NCBI GenBank assembly: GCA_004558825.1
Contig: SFDB01000003.1
Coordinates: 1 to 64,000 of the forward strand
Length of the DNA: 64,000 bases
Source of the DNA: Clostridiales bacterium
Lineage (GTDB): Bacteria > Bacillota > Clostridia > Christensenellales > CAG-138
Direction: 5' to 3'
Part shown: in pieces, positions 33,665-42,422 of the stretch
How positions within the stretch are numbered: the stretch's first letter is position 1
How the letters are laid out: the number at the start of each line of letters is the position of its first letter
Notes under the pieces: generated by a model
Database searches by the model: none
Seen by the model: the letters and a program-made list of their open reading frames with translations, nothing else
What the model was told of the DNA's origin: nothing
Translations under genes and position numbers: made by a program

Positions 33665-34411
33665 ATGTCCGGTCATTCCAAATGGGCAAACATCAAGAAT
33701 AAAAAAGAAAAGACCGATTCTCAGCGCGGTAAGATATTTACCAAAATCGGCCGAGAAATTGCTATAGCTGTTAAAGAGGGCGGCGCGGATCCTGCCAACA
33801 ACTCAAAGCTCCGCGACGTTATTGCAAAGGCTAAAGCAAGCAACATGCCTAACGATAATATTGCGCGCTCAATCAAGAAGGCATCGGGCGAGCTTGGCAG
33901 CGTGAACTACGAAGAAGCAACATATGAAGGCTACGGCCCCGCCGGTATCGCAGTAATAGTTGATGTTGTTACAGACAACAAAAACCGCACTGTTGCTGAT
34001 GTTCGCCATATATTTGATAAAAGCGGTGGAACGATGGGTGCGTCAGGTTGTGTAAGCTGGATGTTTAACCATCGCGGCGTTATTGTTATCGAGCGCACTG
34101 CGTCGATAGATGAGGATGAGCTTATGATGACAGCGCTCGATGCGGGCGCTGAGGATTTTGAGCCGCAAGAGGATGTATTTGAGATATACACTGCTGTGAA
34201 TGATTTCTCAAAGGTCCGCGAAGCGCTTGAGGCGGCGGGATATACATTTATTTCCGCAGAGCTTTCTATGATACCGACAAACACGACGGACGTAAACGAT
34301 CCCGAGGCCGTACAGAAGGTGCTGCGTTTCCTTGAAAGGCTTGAAGATAACGATGATGTTCAGGAGGTATATCATAACGGCATACTCCCTGAAGAAGATG
34401 ATGAAGACTGA
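33665..34411 (+). CDS. yebC: YebC/PmpR/TACO1 family protein
   Basis: 248 residues. Full-length member: MSGHSKWANIKNKKEKTDSQ at the N-terminus, then RDVIAKAKASNMPNDNI, YEGYGPAGIAVIVDVVTDN, GTMGASGCVSWMF, and the acidic C-terminus. Family members act as transcription regulators or help ribosomes through difficult sequences; which applies here is not known. TAGGAGG lies seven bases before the ATG. It is a single gene bounded by the decayed CRISPR locus upstream and a bidirectional terminator downstream, facing pyrE. Confidence 0.95.
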   Translation: MSGHSKWANIKNKKEKTDSQRGKIFTKIGREIAIAVKEGGADPANNSKLRDVIAKAKASNMPNDNIARSIKKASGELGSVNYEEATYEGYGPAGIAVIVDVVTDNKNRTVADVRHIFDKSGGTMGASGCVSWMFNHRGVIVIERTASIDEDELMMTALDAGAEDFEPQEDVFEIYTAVNDFSKVREALEAAGYTFISAELSMIPTNTTDVNDPEAVQKVLRFLERLEDNDDVQEVYHNGILPEEDDED

Positions 34412-34420
34412 TTTTTGAAA

Positions 34421-34462
34421 AAAACGGCTGCCGGTAAATTTCTTGTCGGCAGCCGCCTTTTG
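34421..34462. terminator. Bidirectional terminator between yebC and pyrE
   Basis: GGCTGCCG (34426-34433) pairs with CGGCAGCC (34447-34454). T-runs occur on both sides depending on strand (CCTTTTG on plus, a run of T after the stem on minus). It ends transcription of yebC and of the pyr operon. Confidence 0.88.
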
Positions 34463-34470
34463 TTAACCCA

Positions 34471-35043
34471 TCATATTGTTGCGCGGCTGCCGGGCTTTTC
34501 AAGCGCGATTTTCCCATCTTTACAGAGTGGGCATTCGCTTGCGTCAAACGATTCTATGTCGAGCTTTATTGCGCTGTAAACAGGAAGCGTGAGCGTGCAG
34601 TTGGATGAGCGTCTGTCTACTATGCATGCCACGCCTACAACTTCGGCTCCCATAGCGGTAAGTACATCTACTGTTTCCATGGTGGATTTACCCGTGGTGA
34701 CTACATCCTCGCTTATCAGTATTCTGTCGCCCTTACCGACGGCGAATCCGCGTCTTAGCTGCATTTGTCCGTCTTTACGCTCGGTAAATATACTTTCAAG
34801 CCCAAGCTGGCGTCCAATTTCATAAGAAACAATTATTCCGCCCATTGCGGGACCGCACACCTTTGTAAGTCCGAGATTCTTCACCTGCTCGGCAACGGAT
34901 GCGAGCACTTCAGCAGCTTTATCGGGATATCTGAGCAGTTTGGCGCACTGACAGTAGCGATTGCTATGCCTTCCCGATGAAAGCAGAAAGTGACCGGCTA
35001 AAAGAGCACCCGTTTCTTCAAGTGTTTTCAATATGTTTTCCAT
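34471..35043 (-). CDS. pyrE: Orotate phosphoribosyltransferase
   Basis: 190 residues. Adds phosphoribose from PRPP to orotate, giving OMP, the fifth step of UMP synthesis. Visible: LSSGRHSNRYCQCA substrate loop, GPAMGGIIVSYEIGRQLG, TERKDGQMQLRRGF and the PRPP motif ILISEDVVTTGKS. A tail ASECPLCKDGKIALEKPGSR is typical of the clostridial form. It is the last gene of the pyr operon, 10 bases after pyrD, followed by the shared terminator. Confidence 0.95.
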   Translation of the reverse strand: MENILKTLEETGALLAGHFLLSSGRHSNRYCQCAKLLRYPDKAAEVLASVAEQVKNLGLTKVCGPAMGGIIVSYEIGRQLGLESIFTERKDGQMQLRRGFAVGKGDRILISEDVVTTGKSTMETVDVLTAMGAEVVGVACIVDRRSSNCTLTLPVYSAIKLDIESFDASECPLCKDGKIALEKPGSRATI

Positions 35044-35053
35044 AGTTTTCCTC

Positions 35054-35962
35054 CTATATTATTCCTTTAATCTCGCTGATGTTTTTAAGCCCTTGAGACG
35101 CACAGAAGTTATTTAGATTGTCTATTATTTTCGGTATAGATGTCGGATCAGCAAATATGGCAGTACCTATCTGAACGGCGTCAGCTCCAACCATCATAAA
35201 AGCGACTGCGTCTTCGAAGCTTGATATACCTCCGAGTCCTATTACCGGGATAGATACACGTTTTGCAGTCTCGTGTACAAGTCTGAGCGCCATAGGCATT
35301 ATGGCGGGACCGGACAATCCGGCATAAATGCGTTCGAACACAGGCTTACGCTTATATATGTCTACCGCCATGCCAAGATATGTGTTGACGAGGCTTACTG
35401 CATCCGCACCGCTGTCTTGGCATGCGGCAGCCACGGCAGATACGTCCGGAGCATTCGGCGAAAGCTTAACTATGAGCGGGTGACGCGAAACCTTTTTTAT
35501 TGCTTTTGTGATATAGGCTGCATCGTTTGGAGATATCCCATATGCCATACCGCCATTTTTTACATTAGGGCAGGAGATATTCAACTCCAAAGCGTCAATG
35601 TCAACCTCATTAAGAAGCTTTGCGCCCTCCACATAGTCGCTCTCACAATGCCCGCCAAGGTTGACCACAACGAAGTCATTGCATTGGCGCATTATCGCAT
35701 ATTCGTGTGCGACGAATGACTCGATACCGGGGTTTTCAAGCCCTATACTGTTAAGAAGTCCGCTCGGAGTTTCCTGCAGGCGCGTGCCGCCGTTTCCGCT
35801 GCTCCCATAGAGCGTTAAGCCCTTGCTGCATATACCGCCTAAAACATGCGGATCAAACGATGCGTTAAAGCAGTCGCCGAAGCCGAACGTGCCTGAAGCG
35901 GCGATAATCGGATTTTTTAAAGTTTTGCCGAACAGCTTTATTTCAAGCGGGTTAGCGCCCAT
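35054..35962 (-). CDS. pyrD: Dihydroorotate dehydrogenase B, catalytic subunit
   Basis: 302 residues. FMN TIM barrel oxidising dihydroorotate, coupled to NAD+ through PyrK. Visible: LKNPIIAASGTFGFGD, ELNISCPNVKNGG with substrate asparagine, LIVKLSPNAPDVSAVA, GLGGISSFEDAVAFMMVGADAVQIGTA (in parts). Class B proteins have a catalytic Cys in the SCPNVK loop region, present here. The ATG at 35962 follows GGAGG by nine bases; the preceding TTG is less likely. It overlaps pyrK by 11 bases. Confidence 0.95.
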   Translation of the reverse strand: MGANPLEIKLFGKTLKNPIIAASGTFGFGDCFNASFDPHVLGGICSKGLTLYGSSGNGGTRLQETPSGLLNSIGLENPGIESFVAHEYAIMRQCNDFVVVNLGGHCESDYVEGAKLLNEVDIDALELNISCPNVKNGGMAYGISPNDAAYITKAIKKVSRHPLIVKLSPNAPDVSAVAAACQDSGADAVSLVNTYLGMAVDIYKRKPVFERIYAGLSGPAIMPMALRLVHETAKRVSIPVIGLGGISSFEDAVAFMMVGADAVQIGTAIFADPTSIPKIIDNLNNFCASQGLKNISEIKGII

Positions 35963-36665
35963 CAAAAAACACCTCCTCGCTTAAAAACACGGGACCGTCT
36001 TTGCAGACTCGTTTATTGCCCGCTATTGTTTGACATGTGCAGCCCAAACAGGCTCCGGCGCCGCACGCCATCTTGTTTTCAAGCGAAACATACAGCCTGG
36101 CGCCGTTCGTTTTGCTCGCCGCCGTCTTCATCATCGGCGTAGGGCCACAGGCATAGTAAACGGCGTCTAATGAAAAATCAACATCGTCCGTTACATAGCC
36201 GCCGACGTTTACGAATACATCATCACACACATCTCTAAATGCGTCAACCATGAACGGTTCAGATGAAAAACCGAGATAGGCGGTTACTCGCTTTTGAGGA
36301 TAGCGCCTTCCAATATCTTTTGCAAGCATGAAAAGCGGTGCAATACCTATACCTCCTCCTATTAGTACCGCATCTGAATCAAAAACTTTGAAGCCGTTCC
36401 CGTATGGTCCGTGTACTGTAAGCTCCATACCCGATTGAAGGCGCGACAAGGCTCGCGTTCCCTTGCCGACAACGGCATAAAGGAATGACGCCACTCCAGA
36501 GATTTCATCGTAGTCGTGAAGACTGATCGGTCGCCCCAATAGCGGGTCCGTCGTTTCGGCAGGCTTTATCATATAAAACTGGCCGCAGCCGCCTTTTTTC
36601 AAGCCGCTTACGCGCATAAGGCGTATGTTTTCAGCTACGGAAATATTTTCCGTTATCACAGCCAT
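35952..36665 (-). CDS. pyrK: Dihydroorotate dehydrogenase B, electron transfer subunit
   Basis: 237 residues. FAD and [2Fe-2S] protein that passes electrons from PyrD to NAD+. Visible: GRPISLHDYD flavin loop, GTRALSRLQSGMELTVHGPYGNGF (in parts), LIGGGIGIAPLFMLAKD, and the cluster ligands CGAGACLGCTCQTIAGNKRVCKDGPVF in the C-terminal part. The length is normal. The start overlaps the pyrF end by 10 bases, and the stop overlaps pyrD. Confidence 0.95.
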   Translation of the reverse strand: MAVITENISVAENIRLMRVSGLKKGGCGQFYMIKPAETTDPLLGRPISLHDYDEISGVASFLYAVVGKGTRALSRLQSGMELTVHGPYGNGFKVFDSDAVLIGGGIGIAPLFMLAKDIGRRYPQKRVTAYLGFSSEPFMVDAFRDVCDDVFVNVGGYVTDDVDFSLDAVYYACGPTPMMKTAASKTNGARLYVSLENKMACGAGACLGCTCQTIAGNKRVCKDGPVFLSEEVFFDGR

Positions 36666-37513
36666 TTCATTATATCCTCACGCATTGCTGCTGCAGCGCA
36701 GGCGATATATGACACAAAGTCGTCGCCTTCCGTTTTTCCTTTGTGCGCTCCGATTATACCGCGCGACGAATTTACGACGCCGCAAATGCCATCGCCAAAT
36801 ATGCGCGCAAGATCTTTTCCTGTGCCGCCCTGTGCGCCGTAACCGGGTATCAAAAAAAACGTATTTGGCATAACGGCCTTTATCTTTATGAACTCGTCAG
36901 GGTATGTCAAGCCGACGACGGCACCTATCGCACTTAAGCCTCTGTTTTCCGTATAACTGCTGCCCCACTTTGACACGAGCTCAGCCATATGCATATATAC
37001 CGGTCGACCGTCCGACTCTAATGTATCCTGTAAATCAACGCTGCTTGGATTTGACGTTTTGACAAGCGCGAACATGCCTTTGCCTTTTTCGAAATAAGGC
37101 GCATACGGCGATATGGCGTCTACACCCATATAGCCGTTTACTGTTATGATATCTGTTTCAAAGTCACCGCAGAAGTGTCCTTTCGCGTACTGAGCGGCGG
37201 TAGATGAGATGTCGCCGCGCTTTATGTCCGATATAGCGATAAGGCCGTTTGAGCGGATGTACTTAAGCGTATCCGAAAAAGCCCTTAAGCCGTCAAGGCC
37301 GAGCGCCTCATAGCATGCGATTTGAAGCTTATAGCAGCATGCGGTATCTTTTGTCGCATCAACTATGCGTTTGTTGAATTCGAATATATGCTCACCCGCA
37401 GTGCCGTTAGTTTCCGAAATGCATTTGGGGATGAACTCAAGCTTTGTATCAAGCCCCACGCATACGGGTCCGACGATTTTTGCGCGGTTGGCGAGCTTAT
37501 CCATTATATTCAT
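36656..37513 (-). CDS. pyrF: Orotidine-5'-phosphate decarboxylase
   Basis: 285 residues. Last step of UMP synthesis. It is of the longer (type 2, about 280-residue) class: VGLDTKLEFIPKC near the N-terminus, catalytic ISDIKRGDISSTA, VNGYMGVDAISPY, and the phosphate loop FLIPGYGAQGGTGKDL. The first ATG (37513) is 11 bases after GGAGG; a second ATG at 37504 is also possible. It overlaps pyrC by 17 bases. Confidence 0.94.
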   Translation of the reverse strand: MNIMDKLANRAKIVGPVCVGLDTKLEFIPKCISETNGTAGEHIFEFNKRIVDATKDTACCYKLQIACYEALGLDGLRAFSDTLKYIRSNGLIAISDIKRGDISSTAAQYAKGHFCGDFETDIITVNGYMGVDAISPYAPYFEKGKGMFALVKTSNPSSVDLQDTLESDGRPVYMHMAELVSKWGSSYTENRGLSAIGAVVGLTYPDEFIKIKAVMPNTFFLIPGYGAQGGTGKDLARIFGDGICGVVNSSRGIIGAHKGKTEGDDFVSYIACAAAAMREDIMKWL

Positions 37514-38654
37514 ACTTTGTTATACCTCCGATAATTGTTTTAACTATACGCCCTTTTATTCGCCTTCCTCCAAAGGGCGTGTTGTGAGATTTCGATATCA
37601 TATTGTCCGGATTTATCGACCATTCTGCGCTCGGGTCAAATATAACTATGTTTGCGGGCGCTCCTACAGCCAAGACGGCAGGGGGCAAGCCGAGAATAAC
37701 GCTTGGATTATAAGAGGCTATTCTCGAAAACGTGGTCAGCGGTATATCGTTTTCTGCACACACCGTGTTAAGTATCGAAGCGGCAAACTCTATACCGGAT
37801 ATACCCGCAGCCCCCTTTTGCTTATCCTCTGGAGTGTGTGGTGCGTGGTCGGTGGCGAAGCAGTCTATCGAACCGTCCCGTATACCTTCTATGAGCGCTT
37901 GCACATCACACTTGCGCCTGAGAGGAGGGTTTACCTTATAATCGCAATCATAGCCGAAAATGTGATGAGGCGTAACTTCGCATGTGAGGTGCAATCCGCT
38001 GTTTCGCGCTTCTTTTATGGCAGCAAGCGTTTCGCAGCGGCTGATATGTCCTACATGGAGGTTGCCTCCGACTTCGCGCAAAAGCCTTATATCGCGATTA
38101 ACCGTGTCTCGCTCGGGCTGGCAGTGGGTACTGATTATAAACCCATATTGGGAAGAAGCTCTTAGCAGCTCACGCATAAAGTCATCGTTGAATATCGTTT
38201 TGCCGTCATTTGAGACGACCTTAATTTTCCCTGCAAACGAAGCGTAGTCTGTAGCAACGGTATCGCCGAGCCCGACTCCTGCGGCGGCAGCCTGTATCAC
38301 GTTGCACATGGTGAGCGCGCGCGCGCGTTCTTCAATATCGCGTGCCTCCTGCGCTGTTTCGCAGACAGGTACGGTGTTGGCCATAGCAACAAGCGTCGAA
38401 TAGCCTCCGCTGAGCGCAGCGCACATACCTGTTTCAAGCGTTTCTTTTTGCGTCTGCCCCGGATCGCGAAGGTGACAGTGCATGTCTATAAGCGCGGGCA
38501 TAAGTATGTTCCCGCCGACGTCAATATGAGCATCGCAGCATGGAGCTCCAGCAGCGTCACCGACATATGTTATGACGCCGCCTTCCGTAGCAAGCGCACC
38601 GCAAATGTCCGCGTTCTTATCTATTAGCCTTGCATTGAAGTAGAGCGTAGTCAT
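37497..38654 (-). CDS. pyrC: Dihydroorotase
   Basis: 385 residues. Zinc amidohydrolase closing carbamoyl aspartate to dihydroorotate. Class I type: metal ligands in LIDMHCHLRDPGQTQKETL, ISTHCQPERD, HVGHISRCETL, CFATDHAPHTPEDK. The C-terminal composite beta domain contains VGAPANIVIFDP. A histidine stands where other class I sequences have xHVHLR, which is within family variation. It lies five bases after pyrI and overlaps pyrF. Confidence 0.94.
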   Translation of the reverse strand: MTTLYFNARLIDKNADICGALATEGGVITYVGDAAGAPCCDAHIDVGGNILMPALIDMHCHLRDPGQTQKETLETGMCAALSGGYSTLVAMANTVPVCETAQEARDIEERARALTMCNVIQAAAAGVGLGDTVATDYASFAGKIKVVSNDGKTIFNDDFMRELLRASSQYGFIISTHCQPERDTVNRDIRLLREVGGNLHVGHISRCETLAAIKEARNSGLHLTCEVTPHHIFGYDCDYKVNPPLRRKCDVQALIEGIRDGSIDCFATDHAPHTPEDKQKGAAGISGIEFAASILNTVCAENDIPLTTFSRIASYNPSVILGLPPAVLAVGAPANIVIFDPSAEWSINPDNMISKSHNTPFGGRRIKGRIVKTIIGGITKYEYNG

Positions 38655-38659
38655 ACGGC

Positions 38660-39082
38660 TTACAGGCTGGTGCGGGCATCGCAGTATTCGCAGGCGTATT
38701 GCTTTTTGTCCGGATCGACGAGTCTGAACGTGATCTCATCGATTTTTTCGACGTTTGTTATGCAGCGCGGGTTTTTGCAAGTGAGTATGCCGGTCACGGT
38801 TTCAGGGAGCGTGAGGTGCAGCTTTTTCACGGGAACGCCATCGCTTACATATGTAACGGAGATGCCGGGGTCAATGAGCCCAAGAACATCGAAGTCGAGC
38901 TTAAGGTCGGTTTCAATCTTTATGAGGTCTTTTTTGCCCATCTTTTTGCTGTCTACGTTACGCATGAGAACGACTACATCGTCGAGCTTATCAAGTCCGA
39001 GCTGCTCGAAAACCTTGTAGCCATGTCCTTGAGTGATATGGTCGAGAACAATGCCTTTTTTCAGCTTTGACACGTTTATCAT
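38660..39082 (-). CDS. pyrI: Aspartate carbamoyltransferase regulatory subunit
   Basis: 140 residues. Binds nucleotides and the catalytic subunit to make aspartate transcarbamoylase allosteric. Visible: LKKGIVLDHITQGHGYKVFEQLG at the N-terminus (as parts), KKDLIKIE, and a C-terminal zinc site of four cysteines: CKNPRCITN and CEYCDA. It overlaps the pyrB end by four bases. Its presence means the pathway is feedback-controlled at the enzyme level. Confidence 0.95.
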   Translation of the reverse strand: MINVSKLKKGIVLDHITQGHGYKVFEQLGLDKLDDVVVLMRNVDSKKMGKKDLIKIETDLKLDFDVLGLIDPGISVTYVSDGVPVKKLHLTLPETVTGILTCKNPRCITNVEKIDEITFRLVDPDKKQYACEYCDARTSL

Positions 39083-40017
39083 GATAATACGCTCCTTTCA
39101 TCGAGCCTTAAAAGTGAAAGAATAAGTGCCATACGGACATACATTCCGAATTTTACCTGATTGAAGTATACGGCGCGCGGGTCGTCATCGACGTCGGTCG
39201 CTATCTCATTTACGCGGGGCAGAGGATGCATGACGATCATGTCCTTCTTTGCCGTATCAAGCTTATCGCGCGTAAGTATAAAGAAATCTTTCAGACGCAT
39301 ATATTCTTCTTCGTTAATGAACCGTTCGCGCTGCACGCGGGACATATAAAGTATGTCGAGATCCGGTATGGCATGTTCGAGATTGTCTGTTTCATAATAC
39401 GAGATGCCGAGCTTATTAAGGCTGTCCTTTATATATGTAGGCATTTTAAGCTCATCCGGCGAAATGAACACAAACTTGACGTTTGAAAATCTCGAAAGAC
39501 ATGATACAAGCGAGTGTATTGTGCGCCCGAACATCAAGTCGCCGCAAACGCCTATCGTAAGGTCGGTTAAGCGTTTCTTATAATGCATGATGGTAAGAAG
39601 GTCGGTCAATGTCTGCGTCGGATGCTGATGCCCGCCGTCGCCTGCGTTGATTACGGGGCAGTCAGCGTGCTTGCTCATAAGTCGCGCCGTTCCTTCCTTT
39701 GGGTGGCGTACAACGATTATGTCGGCATACTGAGAGACTGTCTTTGCGCTGTCGGCAACGGTTTCGCCTTTAGCGGTGCTGCTCGTGTTAGGGTCTGAAA
39801 AACCAATAACCTGCCCTCCAAGGCGGAGCATTGCGGCATCGAAAGAGAATTTTGTCCGTGTAGACGGTTCATAGAAAAGGCTTGCAAGTATCTTACCCTT
39901 GCATTTTTCGGCATATTTTTCAGGGGCGTTTACGATACTGTCTGCAAGTTCCAAAAGGGAACCGAGCTCTTTAACCGAAAAATCCTGCGGCTCGAGCAGA
40001 TGTCGTATGTTGTTCAA
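39079..40017 (-). CDS. pyrB: Aspartate carbamoyltransferase catalytic subunit
   Basis: 312 residues. Carbamoyl phosphate plus aspartate to carbamoyl aspartate, first committed step of pyrimidine synthesis. Visible: FYEPSTRTKFSFDAAM (STRT binds carbamoyl phosphate), VVRHPKEGTAR, NAGDGGHQHPTQTLTD, YMSRVQRERF and MHPLPRVNEI. The TTG at 40017 is taken as start because AAAGGAG sits eight bases before it and NNIRHLLEPQDFS is where homology begins. The longer frame runs into the purB terminator. It is first gene of pyrBICFKDE. Confidence 0.94.
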   Translation of the reverse strand: MNNIRHLLEPQDFSVKELGSLLELADSIVNAPEKYAEKCKGKILASLFYEPSTRTKFSFDAAMLRLGGQVIGFSDPNTSSTAKGETVADSAKTVSQYADIIVVRHPKEGTARLMSKHADCPVINAGDGGHQHPTQTLTDLLTIMHYKKRLTDLTIGVCGDLMFGRTIHSLVSCLSRFSNVKFVFISPDELKMPTYIKDSLNKLGISYYETDNLEHAIPDLDILYMSRVQRERFINEEEYMRLKDFFILTRDKLDTAKKDMIVMHPLPRVNEIATDVDDDPRAVYFNQVKFGMYVRMALILSLLRLDERSVLS

Positions 40018-40083
40018 ATCAGTGAACTCCTTTCGTGTTTGTGTATACTGTCTTCGTCGTAAGACTGAAGAACATATCTTAAA

Positions 40084-40122
40084 AATCGCGTCCGACAAGC
40101 TACGAGCTTGTCGGACGCGATT
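40084..40122 (-). terminator. Strong terminator between purB and pyrB (18-bp stem)
   Basis: AATCGCGTCCGACAAGCT (40084-40101) pairs perfectly with 40105-40122 around a three-base loop. On the minus strand the stem is followed by T-rich TTTTTAAG. It is seven bases past the purB stop and 67 bases before the pyrB start. No good sigma-A promoter is visible in those 67 bases, so it may act as an attenuator for purB-to-pyr read-through as well as a plain terminator. Confidence 0.85.
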
Positions 40123-40128
40123 CTTTCG

Positions 40129-41547
40129 CTATACTTTCAATGATGAATCAACATCATCGATATTCTTGGGAACGACGGGTAACGAGCTTAAAAACTCATC
40201 AACCTGCGCGGCGCACCTTCCTGTGTAATCATTGGGATTGAGCGCCGATGAAATTTCGTCGGCATCGAGTATAAAATCGGGATCGGCGGCAAGTCTGCTG
40301 AGGAGATCGCAGTTTTCGCCTTCTTTCATGCGCTTTGTGGCTTCCATTGACGCCACGCGAATGCGCTCGTGCATTTTTTGTCTGTCGCCGCCTTTTTTGA
40401 CCGCAGCCATAAGAAGGTTTTCCGTAGCTATGAACGGGAGATATTCCATTACGGCGCGTTCGACAATTCTGATATTTACATGGAGACCGTTTGTGACGTT
40501 ATTCATTATACGCAGCACGGCGTCTACCGCAAGGAAGCCTTCGGGGAGCGATATACGCCTGTTTGCCGAATCGTCAAGCGTACGCTCGAACCACTGAACA
40601 GATGCCGTAAGCGGAGCATTGAGCGCATCGACCATTATATAGCGCGAAAGCGAGCATATCCTTTCACAGCGCATGGGATTGCGCTTATATGCCATTGCGG
40701 AAGAACCTACCTGCTCCTTTTCAAAGGGCTCTTCAAGCTGGCGCAACTGCTGCAGAAGACGTATATCGTTTGCGAAACGGTACGCGCTCTGCGCGATACT
40801 GCTTAGTACATTAAGTATTCTGCTGTCGAATTTTCGCGGATATGTTTGACCGGCAACAGGGAATATGCTATCGAATCCAAATTCGTTGGCGATTAGGATA
40901 CTGAGCTTGCGAACTTTTTTCTCATCGCCGTCGAACAGGTTGAGAAAACTTGCTTCTGTCCCCGTGGTGCCACGGCAGCCGTGGAATTTGAGCGTGGAGA
41001 TGACAAAATCGAGCTCATCAAGATCAAGCATAAGATCTTGTATCCATAAACACGCGCGCTTTCCGACCGTCACTAGCTGAGCGGGCTGAAAATGTGTATA
41101 GCCGAGTGTGGGGAGCGATTTGTATTCTGCTGCAAACTCCGAAAGCCTTCCTATTACGCACAAAAGCTCTTTCCTTATGTGCAAAAGAGCGTCGCGCATT
41201 ATAATCAAATCGGCATTGTCGGTAACGTAGCAGCTTGTCGCGCCAAGGTGGATTATACCTTTTGCGTTGGGGCATGAAAGACCGTATGCATATATATGAG
41301 CCATTACATCATGTCGTATTTCTTTTTCCTTTTCTGCGACAACATTATAATCAATCTCGTCGTTGACATGCGCTTCAAGCTCACTGACCTGATCACTTGT
41401 TACCGGAAGACCCAAAGAATGCTCGGCACGAGCCAGAGCAACCCACAATTTACGCCATGTTTTGTATCGCGTATCCGGAGAAAACAGCTTAAGCATGTAG
41501 TCCGAAGCGTAACGCGATGCAAGGGGGCTTTCGTAAAAGTCTTTCAT
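40129..41547 (-). CDS. purB: Adenylosuccinate lyase
   Basis: 472 residues. Cleaves SAICAR and adenylosuccinate in purine synthesis. Visible: YESPLASRYASDYMLKLFSPD, HDVMAHIYAYGLSCPNAKGIIHLGATSCYVTDNAD (in parts), LGYTHFQPAQLVTVGKR, and the fumarase-superfamily loop GSSAMAYKRNPMRCE. The length is that of the larger eukaryote-like PurB class. The start at 41547 has AAGGAG ten bases upstream; the frame is open further but without a ribosome site. It has its own promoter at 41582-41610. Confidence 0.95.
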   Translation of the reverse strand: MKDFYESPLASRYASDYMLKLFSPDTRYKTWRKLWVALARAEHSLGLPVTSDQVSELEAHVNDEIDYNVVAEKEKEIRHDVMAHIYAYGLSCPNAKGIIHLGATSCYVTDNADLIIMRDALLHIRKELLCVIGRLSEFAAEYKSLPTLGYTHFQPAQLVTVGKRACLWIQDLMLDLDELDFVISTLKFHGCRGTTGTEASFLNLFDGDEKKVRKLSILIANEFGFDSIFPVAGQTYPRKFDSRILNVLSSIAQSAYRFANDIRLLQQLRQLEEPFEKEQVGSSAMAYKRNPMRCERICSLSRYIMVDALNAPLTASVQWFERTLDDSANRRISLPEGFLAVDAVLRIMNNVTNGLHVNIRIVERAVMEYLPFIATENLLMAAVKKGGDRQKMHERIRVASMEATKRMKEGENCDLLSRLAADPDFILDADEISSALNPNDYTGRCAAQVDEFLSSLPVVPKNIDDVDSSLKV

Positions 41548-41581
41548 TGCTATACTCCTTGCGTCGTCTACTCGAAAAAAT

Positions 41582-41610
41582 ATTATATGGCTGTTAGTGT
41601 ATAAGGTCAA
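41582..41610 (-). promoter_or_regulatory. Sigma-A promoter of purB
   Basis: Minus strand TTGACC (41605-41610), 17 bases, TATAAT (41582-41587), 35 bases before the purB ATG. No purine riboswitch core was recognised. Confidence 0.8.
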
Positions 41611-41682
41611 GTATAAATTTTATATATTATGCAACAATGCCGCCGGTAAGGATGTACCGACGGCCAAATTTTAAAACTTATG

Positions 41683-42345
41683 TTAGACGGACCGTTTCTT
41701 TGTGCCAAAGCTAAGTATTATGCCAAGCGCTACCGAAAGAAACGCAGCAAGCACCACTTGGTATGCTTCAGGCAGCAGAAACGTTACCGTATGCGCGGGT
41801 ATCCAGAAGAGAGGAACGGTTTTAATGAGCGTAAATCTTACAAATGCGCTCCAATTGATGCTGCCTATTACCGATTCTATACAGACCTTCTCCTTGATTT
41901 TTATCATATCAAGAACACGGTCGGAGCACTTATGTACGGCCATAAAGGTGGGGCCGAATGTCAGGTTCATTGTTGCGCTCGTAAAAAGCGCCTTGAGGAA
42001 TTTGCTGCCGCTTCCGATAATTATGTTTTTTTCGATAAGCGAGCCAATCCCGCTTGAAAATACCTTCATCATGAAAGTTATCCATACGCCGATAAGTCCC
42101 CATAGTGCGAATCTTGCAATCACATATGATGGCAAACTCCAGCGCTTACCCTTGATGCGGAGGGCAATAAGTTCACCTGACAGCGCCAGAAAGGCGAACT
42201 TGAAAAAGCCCATTATAAAAGGATGTTCGGCTGTTGCGCCTTCAAACCAAGCTCTTGCAGCGGGAATTATGAGCACGGCCGCAAAAACGGCAATGATGCC
42301 GAAACAATAAAGCGGTATTATGAAGCTGTTTCTCTTTTTTTCCAT
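41683..42345 (-). CDS. Membrane protein, possibly Mpv17/PMP22-like
   Basis: 220 residues with about five hydrophobic segments, beginning IIPLYCFGIIAVFAAVLIIP. The C-terminal part, INWSAFVRFTLIKTVPLFWIPAHT and FLLPEAYQVVLAAFLSVALG (read in parts), and FGPTFMAVHKCSDRVLD resemble the Mpv17/PMP22 pattern of GPxxHxxxxxLD followed by a W-x-x-F-W-x-P helix pair. I am not certain of this family. The start at 42345 follows GGGGGAAGG. It is a single gene; an inverted repeat (GCCGCCGGTA / TACCGACGGC, 41640-41665) downstream lacks a T-run on this strand. Confidence 0.55.
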   Translation of the reverse strand: MEKKRNSFIIPLYCFGIIAVFAAVLIIPAARAWFEGATAEHPFIMGFFKFAFLALSGELIALRIKGKRWSLPSYVIARFALWGLIGVWITFMMKVFSSGIGSLIEKNIIIGSGSKFLKALFTSATMNLTFGPTFMAVHKCSDRVLDMIKIKEKVCIESVIGSINWSAFVRFTLIKTVPLFWIPAHTVTFLLPEAYQVVLAAFLSVALGIILSFGTKKRSV

Positions 42346-42422
42346 AAAACCTTCCCCCAATAATTATTGCCCGTTTATTCTACATATTATTGTACATGAA
42401 TGCAAGCATAGCATATGCATCG

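Noticed and set aside
38670..39070. Long plus-strand open frames over pyrI, pyrC and neighbouring genes
   Set aside because: They lie entirely opposite well-supported genes and lack ribosome sites; they follow from the codon bias of the true strand.
41640..41665. Inverted repeat GCCGCCGGTA / TACCGACGGC as a terminator of the Mpv17-like gene
   Set aside because: No T-run follows the stem on the minus strand; left as an unexplained inverted repeat.
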